Source: Plantactinospora sp. BC1
GTDB lineage: Bacteria; Actinomycetota; Actinomycetes; Mycobacteriales; Micromonosporaceae
Direction: 5' to 3'
Assembly (NCBI RefSeq): GCF_003030345.1
Contig: NZ_CP028158.1
Span: 3,720,001-3,784,000 of the forward strand
DNA: 64,000 bases
Shown here: positions 7,337 to 17,623 of the stretch, piece by piece
How positions within the stretch are numbered: the stretch's first letter is position 1
How the letters are laid out: every line of letters begins with the position of its first letter
Made by a program: the position numbers and the translations under genes
The notes under the pieces: generated by a model
Databases searched by the model: none
What the model saw: only the letters and a program-made list of their open reading frames with translations
Told to the model about the DNA's origin: nothing

Positions 7337-8650
7337 ATGATTTCGGCTCTTCGCAAGATCCCCTTCTCGGCACAGATCCTCGCCGGCCTGGTCCTCGGCG
7401 TCGCGCTGGGCTACCTCGCCCGGGCCGCCGACCTCTCCTGGCTCGGCACCACCCTCGACCAGATCGGCAGCATCTTCGTCCAACTGCTGCGGCTCGCCGT
7501 ACCCCCGCTGGTCTTCACCGCCCTGGTGGTCAGCGTGGTCAGCCTGCGCGGAGTGGCGAACGCCGCCCGGCTGGCGCTGAAGACCCTGCTCTGGTTCGGC
7601 ATCACCGCGCTGATCGCGGTCGGCGTCGGCATCGGGCTCGGCCTGCTGGTCGACCCCGGCCGGGGCGTCACCCTGGACATCGCCGGGGCCAAGGCGCCCG
7701 AGCGGACCGGCTCGTGGACCGACTTCCTCACCGGCATCATCCCGGAGAACCCGGTCGGCGCCTTCGTCGAGAACAACGTGCTCCAGATCGTCTTCCTGGC
7801 CGTGGTCGCCGGGATCGCGTCGCTGCTGGTCGGCGCCGCCGCCGAGCCGTTCGTCAACTTCAACCGGGCACTGCTGGCGATCACCCAGAAGGCGCTCTGG
7901 TGGCTGATCCGGCTCGCCCCGATCGGCACGCTGGGCCTGATCGGCCACGCCGTCGAGGCGTACGGGTGGGACCTGCTGGCGCCGCTGGCCAAGTTCACCA
8001 CCGCGGTCTACGTCGGCTGCGCGATCGTGCTGCTGGTGGTCTACCCGCTGGTGCTGATCGTCGGCGGCAGGCTGAACCCGCTGCGTTTCTACGCCGGCAC
8101 CTGGCCGGCGATCGAGCTGGCCTTCGTGTCCCGCTCGTCGGTCGGCACCATGCCGGTGACCCAGCGCTCGGTGGAGCAGATCGGCGTGCCCCGCGAGTAC
8201 GCCTCGTTCGCGGTGCCGTTCGGCGCGACCACGAAGATGGACGGTTGCGCGGCGATCTACCCGGCGCTGGCCGCGATCTTCGTCGCCCAGGTCTTCGGGG
8301 TCAGCCTGAGCCCGCTGGACTACCTGCTGATCGCCTTCGTCTCGGTGGTCGGTTCGGCCGCCACCGCCGGGCTGACCGGTGCGCTGGTGATGCTGACGCT
8401 GACCCTGAGCACGCTGGGGCTGCCGCTGGCCGGGGCGGGTCTGCTGCTCGCCATCGACCCGATCCTGGACATGATCCGCACCGCCACCAACGTCGCCGGG
8501 CAGGCGCTGGTGCCGACCGTGGTCGCCGCCCGGGAGGGCGTACTCGACCGGGCCGCGTACGACTCGGCCGGCCGGCGCGAGATCATCGACGAGGAGCCTC
8601 CGGCCGAACAGCCGGCCCGGGACCGCGAGCCGGCCCCGCAACCGGCCTGA
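7337..8650 (+). CDS. dicarboxylate/amino acid:cation symporter (DAACS family)
   Basis: This encodes 437 residues, close to the GltP/DctA family length. It starts MISALRKIPFSAQIL, followed by eight hydrophobic stretches. The serine-rich loop is SRSSVGTMPVT (about 270-280) and the TM7 region PFGATTKMDGCAA (about 297-309) replaces the usual NMDGT with KMDGC. The C-terminal half-helix region ends in DMIRTATNVAGQ. It should import acidic amino acids or C4-dicarboxylates with Na+ or H+ in the cytoplasmic membrane. The last 25 residues are Pro/Glu-rich and charged. The start is ATG at 7337; 220 bp of upstream DNA probably carries its promoter. No linked two-component system is seen, and the substrate is not predictable. 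Confidence 0.92.
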   Translation: MISALRKIPFSAQILAGLVLGVALGYLARAADLSWLGTTLDQIGSIFVQLLRLAVPPLVFTALVVSVVSLRGVANAARLALKTLLWFGITALIAVGVGIGLGLLVDPGRGVTLDIAGAKAPERTGSWTDFLTGIIPENPVGAFVENNVLQIVFLAVVAGIASLLVGAAAEPFVNFNRALLAITQKALWWLIRLAPIGTLGLIGHAVEAYGWDLLAPLAKFTTAVYVGCAIVLLVVYPLVLIVGGRLNPLRFYAGTWPAIELAFVSRSSVGTMPVTQRSVEQIGVPREYASFAVPFGATTKMDGCAAIYPALAAIFVAQVFGVSLSPLDYLLIAFVSVVGSAATAGLTGALVMLTLTLSTLGLPLAGAGLLLAIDPILDMIRTATNVAGQALVPTVVAAREGVLDRAAYDSAGRREIIDEEPPAEQPARDREPAPQPA

Positions 8651-8687
8651 CGTTACCGTGACCGTGGTCTCCTGCCAGCTCCAGTAG

Positions 8688-9818
<1,131 letters not shown>

Positions 9819-9843
9819 GCCGGCGGCCGGCCCTCGCCGCCGT

Positions 9844-10683
9844 TCAGAAGAGCACGGTGGCGAAGGTGCCGACCGAACGGAACCCGCACCGCTCGTAGAC
9901 CCGGCGGGCCGGGGCGTTGTAGTCGTTGACGTAGAGGCTCACCGTGGGCGCCACCCGGGCCAGCGCGTCCCGGACCACCGCCGCCATGGCGGCGACGCCG
10001 ATCCCCCGCCCCCGCCAGGCCGGGTCGACCCAGACCCCCTGGATCTGCGCGGTGCGCCGGGTGACGACCGCCAGCTCGGCCTTGAAGATCACCTGGCCGT
10101 CGACGATCCGGGCGTACGCCCGGCGGGCCCGGACCAGTTCGGCGACCCGCTGCCGGTACGCCCGGCCGCCATCCTCGGCCAGCGGCGACACCCCCACCTC
10201 CTCGGTGTACATGGCCACCGCCGCCGGGAATAGCGCGTCGATCTCGCCCGCGCGTACCGGATGCACGTCCGGGTCCGGCGCCACCGGCGGCGCCGCCCCG
10301 GTCGCCAGCAGCGGCTGGTTCGGGCGTACGTCCCGGGCCGGTCCCCACCGGCCGGAGAGCCGCTCCCAGAGCCCGAGCACCCCGTCCGCCCGGCCGACGA
10401 TCGACGAGCAGGTGCGTTCCTCGGCGCCGAGTGCCTCGGCGAAGGCGGCGATCGCCGGCCGGCCGGCGCAGACCGGGGTGACCTGGCCGCCCAGCCAGCA
10501 GAGCGATTCGAGGTTGTCCCGGGTGCCGTAGCCGAGCACCCGCCCGTCCGCCCGCCACCAGGACAGGCCGTTCGCGGCGATCCGCTCGGCCACCTGCGCG
10601 GCGGCGTACGGGTCGAGGTCGAGGATCCGCTCCACCGCGCCGCGTTCGGCCTCTCCGAGCTGGCGTACCGGCACCATCAGCAC
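9844..10683 (-). CDS. DUF4081 / GNAT acetyltransferase
   Basis: This encodes 279 residues. The N-terminal DUF4081 domain (about 5-130, with a GLSWWRADGRVLGYG segment) precedes a GNAT fold (about 140-279). The acetyl-CoA loop is near VDPAWRGRGIGVAAM and the C-terminus is SLYVNDYNAPARRVYERCGF. This architecture is typical of the actinobacterial protein usually encoded beside ispG (Rv2867c in M. tuberculosis). Here it is about 15 kb from ispG, so the usual linkage is broken. The start is ATG at 10683. The substrate is unknown. Confidence 0.88.
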   Translation of the reverse strand: MLMVPVRQLGEAERGAVERILDLDPYAAAQVAERIAANGLSWWRADGRVLGYGTRDNLESLCWLGGQVTPVCAGRPAIAAFAEALGAEERTCSSIVGRADGVLGLWERLSGRWGPARDVRPNQPLLATGAAPPVAPDPDVHPVRAGEIDALFPAAVAMYTEEVGVSPLAEDGGRAYRQRVAELVRARRAYARIVDGQVIFKAELAVVTRRTAQIQGVWVDPAWRGRGIGVAAMAAVVRDALARVAPTVSLYVNDYNAPARRVYERCGFRSVGTFATVLF

Positions 10684-10765
10684 GCCTACCAGCGTGCCAG
10701 ATCATCGGCCGGGGGACGGGCCGGATCACCGCGCCGGCTCCGGGCGGGTCCGGACATCCCGACCG

Positions 10766-11800
10766 TTACGCGGACTCCCGGACGACCAGCTCGGTGGGGA
10801 GGATGACCGCCGCGTGCGAGTCGCCGGCCAGGTGTCCGAGGAGCAGCCGGACCATCTCGGCGCTGATCCGCTCCCACGGCTGCCGGATGGTGGTCAGTCG
10901 CGGTACGGAGGTGCTGGCCACCTTCGAGTCGTCGAAGCCGCCGACCGCGACGTCGTCGGGGATCCGCTTGCCGGCCTTGCGCAGCGCGGCCATCGCGCCG
11001 GTGGCCATCAGGTCGGAGCTGACGAAGACGGCGTCCAGCTCCGGCACCTGGCGCAGCAGCCGCTCCATCGCCGCCTCGCCGCTGTCGAAGGTGTAGTCGC
11101 CGGTCACCACCAGCCGGGGATCGGCCTCGCCGAGCACGTCGTGGTAGCCGGCGAGCCGGTCCACCCCGCCGGAGGTGTCCAGCGGGCCGGTGATGGTGCC
11201 GATCCTGCGGTGCCCCCGGGAGCGCAGGTAACTGACCATCTGCCGGGCGCCGCCCCGGTCGTCGGCGGCGACGTAGCTGACGTCGCGGTCCCGGCCGAGC
11301 GGGCGGCCGACGGCGACGAAGGGCAGGCCCCGCTCGTCCAGCTCGTCCAGGAGCGGGCTGCCGGCGTGGGAGGAGATCACCAGTGCGCCGTCCACGTGCC
11401 CGGCGGTGACGTACCGGCCGACCCGCTTGCGGTCCTCCTGGGTACCGGCGATGGTCAGCAGCAGCGTGATGTCGTGCTCGGCCAGCTCCTGGGTGCAGCC
11501 CCGGAGCAGGATGTTGAAGTTCGGGTCCTCGAAGAGCCGGTCCTGTGGCTCGGAGAGGATGAACGCCACCGAGTCCGAGCGCTGGGTGACCAGGCTCCGG
11601 GCGTGCTGGTTGAGCACGTACCCGGTCTTGCGGATCGCCCGCCGGACGGCCTCCAGCGCCGGGCCGCTGACGTTGTGCCCGCCGTTGAGCACCCGGGAGA
11701 CGGTGCCCCGGGAGACGCCGGCCACCGCCGCCACGTCGTCCATGGTCGGGCGGGGTCTCGTCCGGCGGGTACGGCTACGGCTGCGGTCGGGCGCGGTCAC
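10766..11800 (-). CDS. LacI family repressor of the galactan locus
   Basis: This encodes 344 residues. The LacI helix-turn-helix MDDVAAVAGVSRGTVSRVLN (about 20-39) is followed by a hinge and a periplasmic-binding-protein-like ligand domain (about 80-340). It is the last gene of the binding protein-permease-permease operon, 60 bp after the second permease. It is the natural owner of the four 14-bp operators at 15136, 15236, 17531 and 17610, which resemble the CebR palindrome TGGGAGCGCTCCCA. The inducer is presumably a galacto-oligosaccharide, by analogy with Bacillus GanR. The start is GTG at 11800; a start at the ATG beginning MDDVAAV is also possible. Role in the regulon is inferred from context. 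Confidence 0.92.
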   Translation of the reverse strand: MTAPDRSRSRTRRTRPRPTMDDVAAVAGVSRGTVSRVLNGGHNVSGPALEAVRRAIRKTGYVLNQHARSLVTQRSDSVAFILSEPQDRLFEDPNFNILLRGCTQELAEHDITLLLTIAGTQEDRKRVGRYVTAGHVDGALVISSHAGSPLLDELDERGLPFVAVGRPLGRDRDVSYVAADDRGGARQMVSYLRSRGHRRIGTITGPLDTSGGVDRLAGYHDVLGEADPRLVVTGDYTFDSGEAAMERLLRQVPELDAVFVSSDLMATGAMAALRKAGKRIPDDVAVGGFDDSKVASTSVPRLTTIRQPWERISAEMVRLLLGHLAGDSHAAVILPTELVVRESA

Positions 11801-11860
11801 GCTGTCATTGTCCCCGGGTCGGCTGCCAGCGGCGGCATCGGAGCTTGTGACACACCTCGC

Positions 11861-12772
11861 CTACGCCTTGACCGAGCCGGAGATCAGGTCCACCCGCCAG
11901 TACCGCTGGAGGGAGAGGAAGAGGGCCACCAGCGGAATGATCGACAGGAGTGAGCCGATGATCACCAGCCGGTAGAGCGCGGGCTCGGTCGAGCCCCGGT
12001 TGAGCAGCGTGTAGAGCCCGAGCGTGACCGGGAACCGGTCGTCGTCGGCGAGCATGATGAACGGCAGCAGGAAGTTGTTCCAGATGGCCACGAACTGGAA
12101 CAGGAACACGGTGATCAGTCCGGGGACCATCATCGGCATCGCCACCCGGCGGAAGATCCCCAACTCGCTCGCGCCGTCCACCCGGGCCGCCTCGATCACC
12201 GAGTCCGGCACCGCCGAGGCGGCGTAGATCCGGGCCAGGTAGATGCCGTACGGGCTGACGATGCTGGGCAGCAGCACCGACCAGTACGTGTCGGTGAGCC
12301 CGACCTTCGCCAGCAGCAGGTACTGCGGGACGGCCAGGATGATCCCCGGCACCAGCACCCCGGCGAGCAGGACGTTGAACACCGCCGACCGGCCGGCGAA
12401 CCGGTATTTGGCCAGGGTGTAGCCGGTCAGCCCGGAGACCAGCGCGGAGAGCACCCCGCCGACCCCGGCGTAGAACGCGGTGTTGAGCATCCACCGCCAG
12501 AAGATCCCGTCCGCGTACGTCGACAGGTCGGTCAGGTTCTCCAGCATCGAGGTGCTCGGGGCGAAGGTGAAGCTGGTGAAGAGCGTCGACCCGCTCTTCG
12601 TCGACGCCACCAGCACCCAGACCACCGGCAGCAGGCAGTACACCGCCCCGATCAGCAGTACGGCGGTGGGCACCACCTGCGGCCAGCGGGACCGGTCCGG
12701 CCCGCCGGCCGCTCCGCTCGCGGTGGCCGGCGCCCGGTCCGGGGTGCGGATCTCGGCGGTTCTGGTCGCCAT
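11861..12772 (-). CDS. sugar ABC transporter permease (MalG/GanQ type)
   Basis: This encodes a 303-residue carbohydrate ABC permease of the MalG class with six transmembrane segments. The EAA loop for ATPase docking is EAARVDGASELGIFRRVAMP, around residue 210. The hydrophilic Ala/Pro-rich N-terminus (1-35) precedes the first membrane segment. The gene follows the MalF-type gene with TGAGATG, a one-base gap, so the pair is co-translated and must form a heterodimer. No ATPase gene is present; in actinomycetes one MsiK ATPase serves many such importers. The substrate is inferred to be galactan oligosaccharides from the flanking GH42 and GH53 genes. Confidence 0.93.
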   Translation of the reverse strand: MATRTAEIRTPDRAPATASGAAGGPDRSRWPQVVPTAVLLIGAVYCLLPVVWVLVASTKSGSTLFTSFTFAPSTSMLENLTDLSTYADGIFWRWMLNTAFYAGVGGVLSALVSGLTGYTLAKYRFAGRSAVFNVLLAGVLVPGIILAVPQYLLLAKVGLTDTYWSVLLPSIVSPYGIYLARIYAASAVPDSVIEAARVDGASELGIFRRVAMPMMVPGLITVFLFQFVAIWNNFLLPFIMLADDDRFPVTLGLYTLLNRGSTEPALYRLVIIGSLLSIIPLVALFLSLQRYWRVDLISGSVKA

Positions 12773-12773
12773 C

Positions 12774-13706
12774 TCAGCGCTCCTCCTGTCCGAATGCCCG
12801 GTTCTGCACCAGCCGCAGGAAGCCGAAGGAGAGCACCAGGGTGACCGCCGCGATCAGCACCGAGGTGGCCGCGGCGGCGTACGGGTCGTCGGTGGCGAAG
12901 GCGTCCCGGTAGACCTTCATCAGCGGCGTCCAGGCCGACGAGATCGAGTTGGTCAGCGGTCGGAGCGCCATCGGTTCGATGAAGACCTGAAGGGTGGCGA
13001 TCATGCTGAACACCGTGGTCATCACGAGCGCCGGTACCAGCAGCGGGATCTTGATCCGCAGCGCGATCTGCGCCTCGGAGCAGCCGTCGAGCCGGGCCGA
13101 CTCGTACAGCTCGGCGGGGATCGCCCGGAGCGCGGTGTACAGCACGATCATGTTGAAGCCGACGCCGCCCCAGAGCGCGATGTTGACCACCGCGAAGAAG
13201 ACGGAGTCCCGGCCGAGAAGGTCCGGTTCGGGCAGCCCGACCCAGGCCAGCAGGTCGTTGACCGGGCTGGTCGCCGGCAGGTAGAGGAACCCCCAGAGCA
13301 GGCTGGCGATGATCGCCGGCACCGCGTACGGGAGGAAGATGGCGGTCCGGGCGAACCTGCCGTAGCGGACCCGGGGCCGGTCCAGCAGCAGGGCGAGGAG
13401 CAGGGCCAGACCGAGCATGGTCGGCACCAGCAGTGCCCCGTAGCCGAGCACCCGCAACCCGCCGGACCAGAGTTCCGGGTCACCGATCGCGTCGCGGTAG
13501 TTCTCCAGGCCGGCGAAGATCTCCCGCCGGGCGGCCCGGCCGAGCCCGAGCCCGCTCACCTGCACCTTGCGCAGGCTCAGGTATCCCGCGTAGCCGATCG
13601 GCAGGATGACGAAGAGGAGGAAGAGGATCACCGCCGGGGCGAGGAAGGCGTACGGGGCTGCCGTACGCCTTCCCCGGCGGCCGACCCGGGTGGTGGCCGT
13701 GGACAT
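12774..13706 (-). CDS. sugar ABC transporter permease (MalF/GanP type)
   Basis: This encodes a 310-residue carbohydrate ABC permease with six membrane segments and the EAA-type loop ESARLDGCSEAQIALRIKIP, around residue 215. The start was set at the ATG 13704-13706 because GGAG lies five bases upstream. An ATG 33 bp earlier is in frame but lacks a ribosome site. It sits between the lipoprotein binding-protein gene (77 bp upstream) and the MalG-type gene (one base downstream). Together the three make the importer of the galactan locus. Confidence 0.93.
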   Translation of the reverse strand: MSTATTRVGRRGRRTAAPYAFLAPAVILFLLFVILPIGYAGYLSLRKVQVSGLGLGRAARREIFAGLENYRDAIGDPELWSGGLRVLGYGALLVPTMLGLALLLALLLDRPRVRYGRFARTAIFLPYAVPAIIASLLWGFLYLPATSPVNDLLAWVGLPEPDLLGRDSVFFAVVNIALWGGVGFNMIVLYTALRAIPAELYESARLDGCSEAQIALRIKIPLLVPALVMTTVFSMIATLQVFIEPMALRPLTNSISSAWTPLMKVYRDAFATDDPYAAAATSVLIAAVTLVLSFGFLRLVQNRAFGQEER

Positions 13707-13783
13707 CGACGCTCCGTTCGGTCGGCCGGTTGTCGTCATTGCACCGCACCGGCCGCGACGCGCGGCCCGGTGCGCAGGGCGGC

Positions 13784-15082
13784 TCAGCCGGCGACGGTGA
13801 AGCCGTTCTTGCGCATGTCGGCCACCGTCGCCGCCTGCATCGCCTCGACGGCGGTGCTGAACGGCGCCCGTGCCGTGATCGCCTTGGCGAACTCGTCCTG
13901 GTAGGCCTGGTAGGTGACGTTCACGTTCGGTCCCCAGGTGACCCCGGCGGCGGTATCGGCGATCTGCTTGGCCACCGGGTAGAAGTCGGCCTGCCCGGCG
14001 AAGAAGTCCGGCGGCTGGGCCAGCGCCGGGCCGGCCTGGGCGTCCCGGGCGGCCGGGTAGACCGCGCACTCCCGGACCAGCATGGTGGTGGCGGCCGGGT
14101 CGGTGTTCAGCCAACTCGCGAACTTGACCGCCGCCGCCTTGTGCTTCGACGCGGCGGTCACCCCGGTGGAGGAGCCGCCCCAGTTGCCGGTCCTGTTCTC
14201 GCCGGCGCTCCACTGTGGCAGCGGGGCCATCGCCCACTTCCCCTTGGTCTCCGGCGCGTTGCCGCTCAGCACGCCGGGTCCCCAGACGGCTCCCGGCCAG
14301 GCCAGCAGGCTGCCGTCGTTGAGCGACTTGTTCCACTCCGGGGTGTACATCGGCTTGCCGTCGACGACGCCCTCGGCGACCAGGCCGCTCCAGTAGTCGG
14401 CGACCTTCTTCGTCGCCGCGTCGTTGACGCTCACCCGCCAGGACTCGCCGTCGATTCCCCACCAGGAGGCTCCGGCCTGCTGGGCGAGGCCGGCGAACCA
14501 TCCGGGGTCGGTGGCGGAGAAGGTGGTCAGGTGGTGCTTGGTGCTCTTGCTCCGCAGCGTACGCGCGGTCTGGGCGAACTCCTCCCAGGTCTTCGGCACG
14601 GTCAGGCCGAACTGCCGGAACAGGTCGGTCCGGTAGTAGAGCATCATCGGCGCGGCGTCCTGCGGGATCGCGTAGACGGCGTCGGTGCCGAGGGTGACCT
14701 GCTGCCAGGTGCCCTCGGCGAACTTCTCCTTCAGCGGCTTGGCCTGCTCGGCGATGTCGGCGAGGACGTCGTTGCTGACCAGCGTCGGCAGGGCCTGGTA
14801 TTCCACCTGGGCCAGGTCCGGCGGGTTGCCCGCCTTGGCCGCGGTGAGCAGCTTGGTGATGATGTCCGCGCCCCCGGCCTGCCGGCTCAGCGTCACCTTG
14901 ATGTCCGGGTTGTCGGCGTTCCACCGGTCGACGAGCGTCTCGATCTTGGGAGCCCAGGACCAGAAGGAGAGCTCGACCGGCCCGGTGGCCTCCGGCTCGT
15001 CGTCCGAGTTCGAGGTGCAGGCGGCGAGGAGACTGGCGCCGAGCACCAACGCCAGGACCTTCGCGCCGAGCGAACGGGTCAT
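13784..15082 (-). CDS. extracellular sugar-binding lipoprotein (family 1 SBP)
   Basis: This encodes a 432-residue solute-binding protein. The signal sequence has a positive MTRSLGAK start, a hydrophobic core and the lipobox LAAC, with Cys22 as the lipidated residue. The mature part begins with a Ser/Asp/Glu-rich linker and then the family 1 core, with PVELSFWSWAP near 37-47 and many aromatic residues typical of sugar sites. It is the first gene of the transporter operon, divergent from the GH42 gene. A TTGACA-17-AAGACT promoter and a LacI operator lie just upstream. The ligand is inferred to be beta-1,4-galacto-oligosaccharides. Confidence 0.93.
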   Translation of the reverse strand: MTRSLGAKVLALVLGASLLAACTSNSDDEPEATGPVELSFWSWAPKIETLVDRWNADNPDIKVTLSRQAGGADIITKLLTAAKAGNPPDLAQVEYQALPTLVSNDVLADIAEQAKPLKEKFAEGTWQQVTLGTDAVYAIPQDAAPMMLYYRTDLFRQFGLTVPKTWEEFAQTARTLRSKSTKHHLTTFSATDPGWFAGLAQQAGASWWGIDGESWRVSVNDAATKKVADYWSGLVAEGVVDGKPMYTPEWNKSLNDGSLLAWPGAVWGPGVLSGNAPETKGKWAMAPLPQWSAGENRTGNWGGSSTGVTAASKHKAAAVKFASWLNTDPAATTMLVRECAVYPAARDAQAGPALAQPPDFFAGQADFYPVAKQIADTAAGVTWGPNVNVTYQAYQDEFAKAITARAPFSTAVEAMQAATVADMRKNGFTVAG

Positions 15083-15135
15083 CTCAACCTCACAGTTTTC
15101 GCTGTGTCATCTGCTGTTGATCGGACAGAAACAAC

Positions 15136-15149
15136 TGGGAGCGCTCACA
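15136..15149. promoter_or_regulatory. LacI operator 1 (transporter promoter)
   Basis: TGGGAGCGCTCACA, a near-perfect palindrome matching the CebR-type operator. It begins directly after the -10 of the leftward promoter (TTGACA at 15177-15172, 17-bp spacer, AAGACT at 15154-15149), a position suited to repression of the binding-protein operon. Confidence 0.8.
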
Positions 15150-15177
15150 GTCTTGGACCCACGATCGATCATGTCAA
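15149..15177 (-). promoter_or_regulatory. promoter of the sugar ABC operon
   Basis: On the minus strand TTGACA (15177-15172) is followed after 17 bp by AAGACT (15154-15149). The -35 is a consensus hexamer, rare in this GC-rich DNA, and the -10 overlaps the edge of operator 1 by one base. Confidence 0.6.
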
Positions 15178-15235
15178 GGGACTCTTTAGTGCTTGTTCTC
15201 CTTGTAGATCCGTGTGCAATCATGCGCACTACCAT

Positions 15236-15249
15236 TGGGAGCGCGCACA
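15236..15249. promoter_or_regulatory. LacI operator 2 (GH42 promoter)
   Basis: TGGGAGCGCGCACA, one base from the palindromic consensus, 15 bp before the GH42 start codon and exactly 100 bp from operator 1. A TACCAT hexamer at 15230-15235 directly in front is a possible -10. One repressor could bridge both sites. Confidence 0.75.
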
Positions 15250-15264
15250 GTTCGGAGATCCCGC

Positions 15265-17340
15265 ATGAGTCAGACCCCGCATCTGGTGGTAACCGCGACG
15301 GACGCACCGGGGCAGGCCGGGCCGTTGCCCCGGCTCGACCGGCTGGCGTACGGCGGGGACTACAACCCCGAGCAGTGGCCCGAGCACGTCTGGGCCGAGG
15401 ACGTCGAGTTGATGCGTACCGCCGGGGTGAACCTGGTCAGCGTCGGGATCTTCTCCTGGGCCCTGCTGGAGCCCGCCGAGGGGAGCTTCGACTTCGGCTG
15501 GCTCGACCGGCTCCTCGACCGGCTGCACGACGGCGGGATATCCGTCGACCTGGCCACCCCGACCGCGGTACCCCCGGCCTGGTTCCGCCGGCGCCACCCG
15601 GAGGCCCGGTTGGTCGATCGGCACGGCGTAGCGCTGGGCGGCGGAGCGCGGCAGTCCTTCTGCCCCAGCTCACCCGCGTACGCCGAGGCCAGCGCCCGGA
15701 TCACCGAGGCGCTGGCCCGGCGCTACGCCGAGCACCCGGCGCTGGTGCTGTGGCACTCGCACAACGAGTACGGCGGGGTCAACGCGCTCTGCTACTGCGC
15801 CACCTCGGCGGCCGCGTTCCGGGACTGGCTGCGCGACCGGTACGGCGACCTGCCCCGCCTCAACGACGCCTGGGGCACCACCTTCTGGGGCCAGCGGTAC
15901 GGCGACTGGGCCGAGATCGAGCCGCCGCTCGCCGCGCCGACCGCGGTCAACCCGGCCCAGCAGCTCGACTTCCTGCGCTTCTCCTCCGACGCGCACCTGG
16001 ACAACTTCCGCCGGGAGCGGGACATCCTGCACCGGCTCTGCCCCGGCGTACCGGTGACCACCAACTTCATGCTGGCCAACTGCAAGACCATCGACTACTG
16101 GCGCTGGGCCGACGAGGTGGACGTGGTCTCCAACGACCACTACCTGCGGGCCGAGGAGCCGGACAACCACATCGAGCTGGCGATGTGCGCCGACCTGACC
16201 CGGGCGGTCGCCCGGGGCCGGCCCTGGCTGCTGATGGAACACTCCACCTCGGCGGTGAACTGGCAGCCGCGCAACATCGCCAAGCGCCCCGGCGAACTGC
16301 GCCGCAACAGCCTGACCCACCTGGCCCGGGGCGCCGAGTCGGTGCTCTTCTTCCAGTGGCGGGCCGCCCGGTTCGGCGCGGAGAAGTTCCACTCCGCGAT
16401 GCTGCCGCACGGCGGCACCGAGACCCGGATCTGGCGCGAGGTGGTGGCGCTCGGCGCCGAGCTGCCCGCCCTGGAACCGCTGCGCGGGACCCGGGTGGTC
16501 GCCGACGTCGCGGTGCTCTGGGACTGGGAGTCCTGGTGGGCCGTCGAGCTGGACTGGCGCCCCTCGGTCGACCTGGACTACCGGGAGCGGATGGCGGCGT
16601 ACTACGAACGACTCTGGCGGGACCGGCTCACCGTCGACTTCGCCCACCCGGAACGGCCGCTGGACGACTACCGGCTGGTCGTGGTGCCGAGCCTGTACCT
16701 GACCACCCCGGCCGCCGCCGAGAACCTCCGCCGGTACGTCGCCGGAGGCGGCACGCTGCTGGTCTCGTACTTCTCCGGGATCGCGGACGCCGACGACGCC
16801 GTACATCCGGGGGGTTATCCGGGGGCGCTGCGGGACCTGCTCGGCCTGACCGTCGAGGAGTTCCTGCCGCTGCGCTCCGGCGAGACGCTGCGCCTCGGTC
16901 CGGCCACCGGGGACGCCTCGGAGACCGGGGCCGCCCCGCTGACCGGGGACGTCTGGGCCGAGGCGGTGCTGCCGCACGGGGCGGAGCCGGTGCTGCGCTA
17001 TCTGGACGGTCCGGCCGCCGGTGGTCCCGCCGTCACCCGACACTCCCTCGGCGCCGGCCACGCCTGGTACGTCTCCACCCGGCTGGACGCGGCCGGGCTG
17101 GCCCCGGTGCTCCGGGCGGCGTACCGGGACGCCGGCCTGGTCCCGCCGGACGGGGTGCCGGACGGGGTCGAGCTGCTCCGGCGGGCGGGTGCGGACGGGA
17201 GCCGGTTCCTGATCGCTATCAACCACGCCGACCGGGACGCGGAGCTGCCGGCCACCGGCACCGACCTGGTGGACGGCAGCGTCCACGATGGAGTGCTCCG
17301 GGTGCCGGCCGGCGGCGTACGGGTGCTGCGCACCGGCTGA
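15265..17340 (+). CDS. GH42 beta-galactosidase
   Basis: This encodes a 691-residue glycoside hydrolase family 42 enzyme. The (beta/alpha)8 catalytic barrel spans about 20-400, starting at LAYGGDYNPEQWP. The acid/base is Glu168 in HSHNEYGG and the nucleophile is Glu325 in LLMEHSTSAVNW. A trimerisation Rossmann-like domain (about 410-610) and a small C-terminal beta domain follow. There is no signal peptide, so it acts in the cytoplasm on imported galacto-oligosaccharides. The start is ATG at 15265 with GGAG seven bases upstream. It is divergent from the transporter operon and controlled by operator 2. It equates functionally to GanA of Bacillus; beta-1,4-galactan specificity is inferred from context. 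Confidence 0.95.
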   Translation: MSQTPHLVVTATDAPGQAGPLPRLDRLAYGGDYNPEQWPEHVWAEDVELMRTAGVNLVSVGIFSWALLEPAEGSFDFGWLDRLLDRLHDGGISVDLATPTAVPPAWFRRRHPEARLVDRHGVALGGGARQSFCPSSPAYAEASARITEALARRYAEHPALVLWHSHNEYGGVNALCYCATSAAAFRDWLRDRYGDLPRLNDAWGTTFWGQRYGDWAEIEPPLAAPTAVNPAQQLDFLRFSSDAHLDNFRRERDILHRLCPGVPVTTNFMLANCKTIDYWRWADEVDVVSNDHYLRAEEPDNHIELAMCADLTRAVARGRPWLLMEHSTSAVNWQPRNIAKRPGELRRNSLTHLARGAESVLFFQWRAARFGAEKFHSAMLPHGGTETRIWREVVALGAELPALEPLRGTRVVADVAVLWDWESWWAVELDWRPSVDLDYRERMAAYYERLWRDRLTVDFAHPERPLDDYRLVVVPSLYLTTPAAAENLRRYVAGGGTLLVSYFSGIADADDAVHPGGYPGALRDLLGLTVEEFLPLRSGETLRLGPATGDASETGAAPLTGDVWAEAVLPHGAEPVLRYLDGPAAGGPAVTRHSLGAGHAWYVSTRLDAAGLAPVLRAAYRDAGLVPPDGVPDGVELLRRAGADGSRFLIAINHADRDAELPATGTDLVDGSVHDGVLRVPAGGVRVLRTG

Positions 17341-17504
17341 CCCTGACCCGGCCGCGAACGCCAGCCGGCTCCGCCGCCCGCCGGGGTACGGGACGGCGGC
17401 GCACCCGCCCGTCGTCCCCGCCGCCCCGGTCGTCCGACCGCCTCGCCGTCGTCCCGCCGCCCGGCCGTGCCCGTGCGGCGGCGGTGTCGGCGGCGGCCGG
17501 CCTC

Positions 17505-17533
17505 TTGACATCGTTCGACGCGGATGGTTCTGT
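17505..17533 (+). promoter_or_regulatory. candidate promoter of the GH53 gene
   Basis: Consensus -35 TTGACA at 17505-17510, 17-bp spacer, then TTCTGT at 17528-17533, a weak -10 overlapping operator 3. The arrangement mirrors the leftward transporter promoter, where the operator also abuts the -10. Confidence 0.45.
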
Positions 17534-17544
17534 GAGCGCTCACA
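17531..17544. promoter_or_regulatory. LacI operator 3
   Basis: TGTGAGCGCTCACA, a perfect 14-bp palindrome and the most symmetric of the four operators, overlapping the candidate -10 of the galactanase gene. Confidence 0.8.
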
Positions 17545-17609
17545 GCAACAATCGCTCACCAGACGCCTAAGTTGAGCGTTACCGCAGCTAGCACCGGTCC
17601 TCTTCGAGT

Positions 17610-17623
17610 TGTGAGCGCTCCCA
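17610..17623. promoter_or_regulatory. LacI operator 4
   Basis: TGTGAGCGCTCCCA, the exact reverse complement of operator 1, placed 79 bp downstream of operator 3 in the galactanase leader. Paired operators suggest repression by looping or roadblock. Confidence 0.8.
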
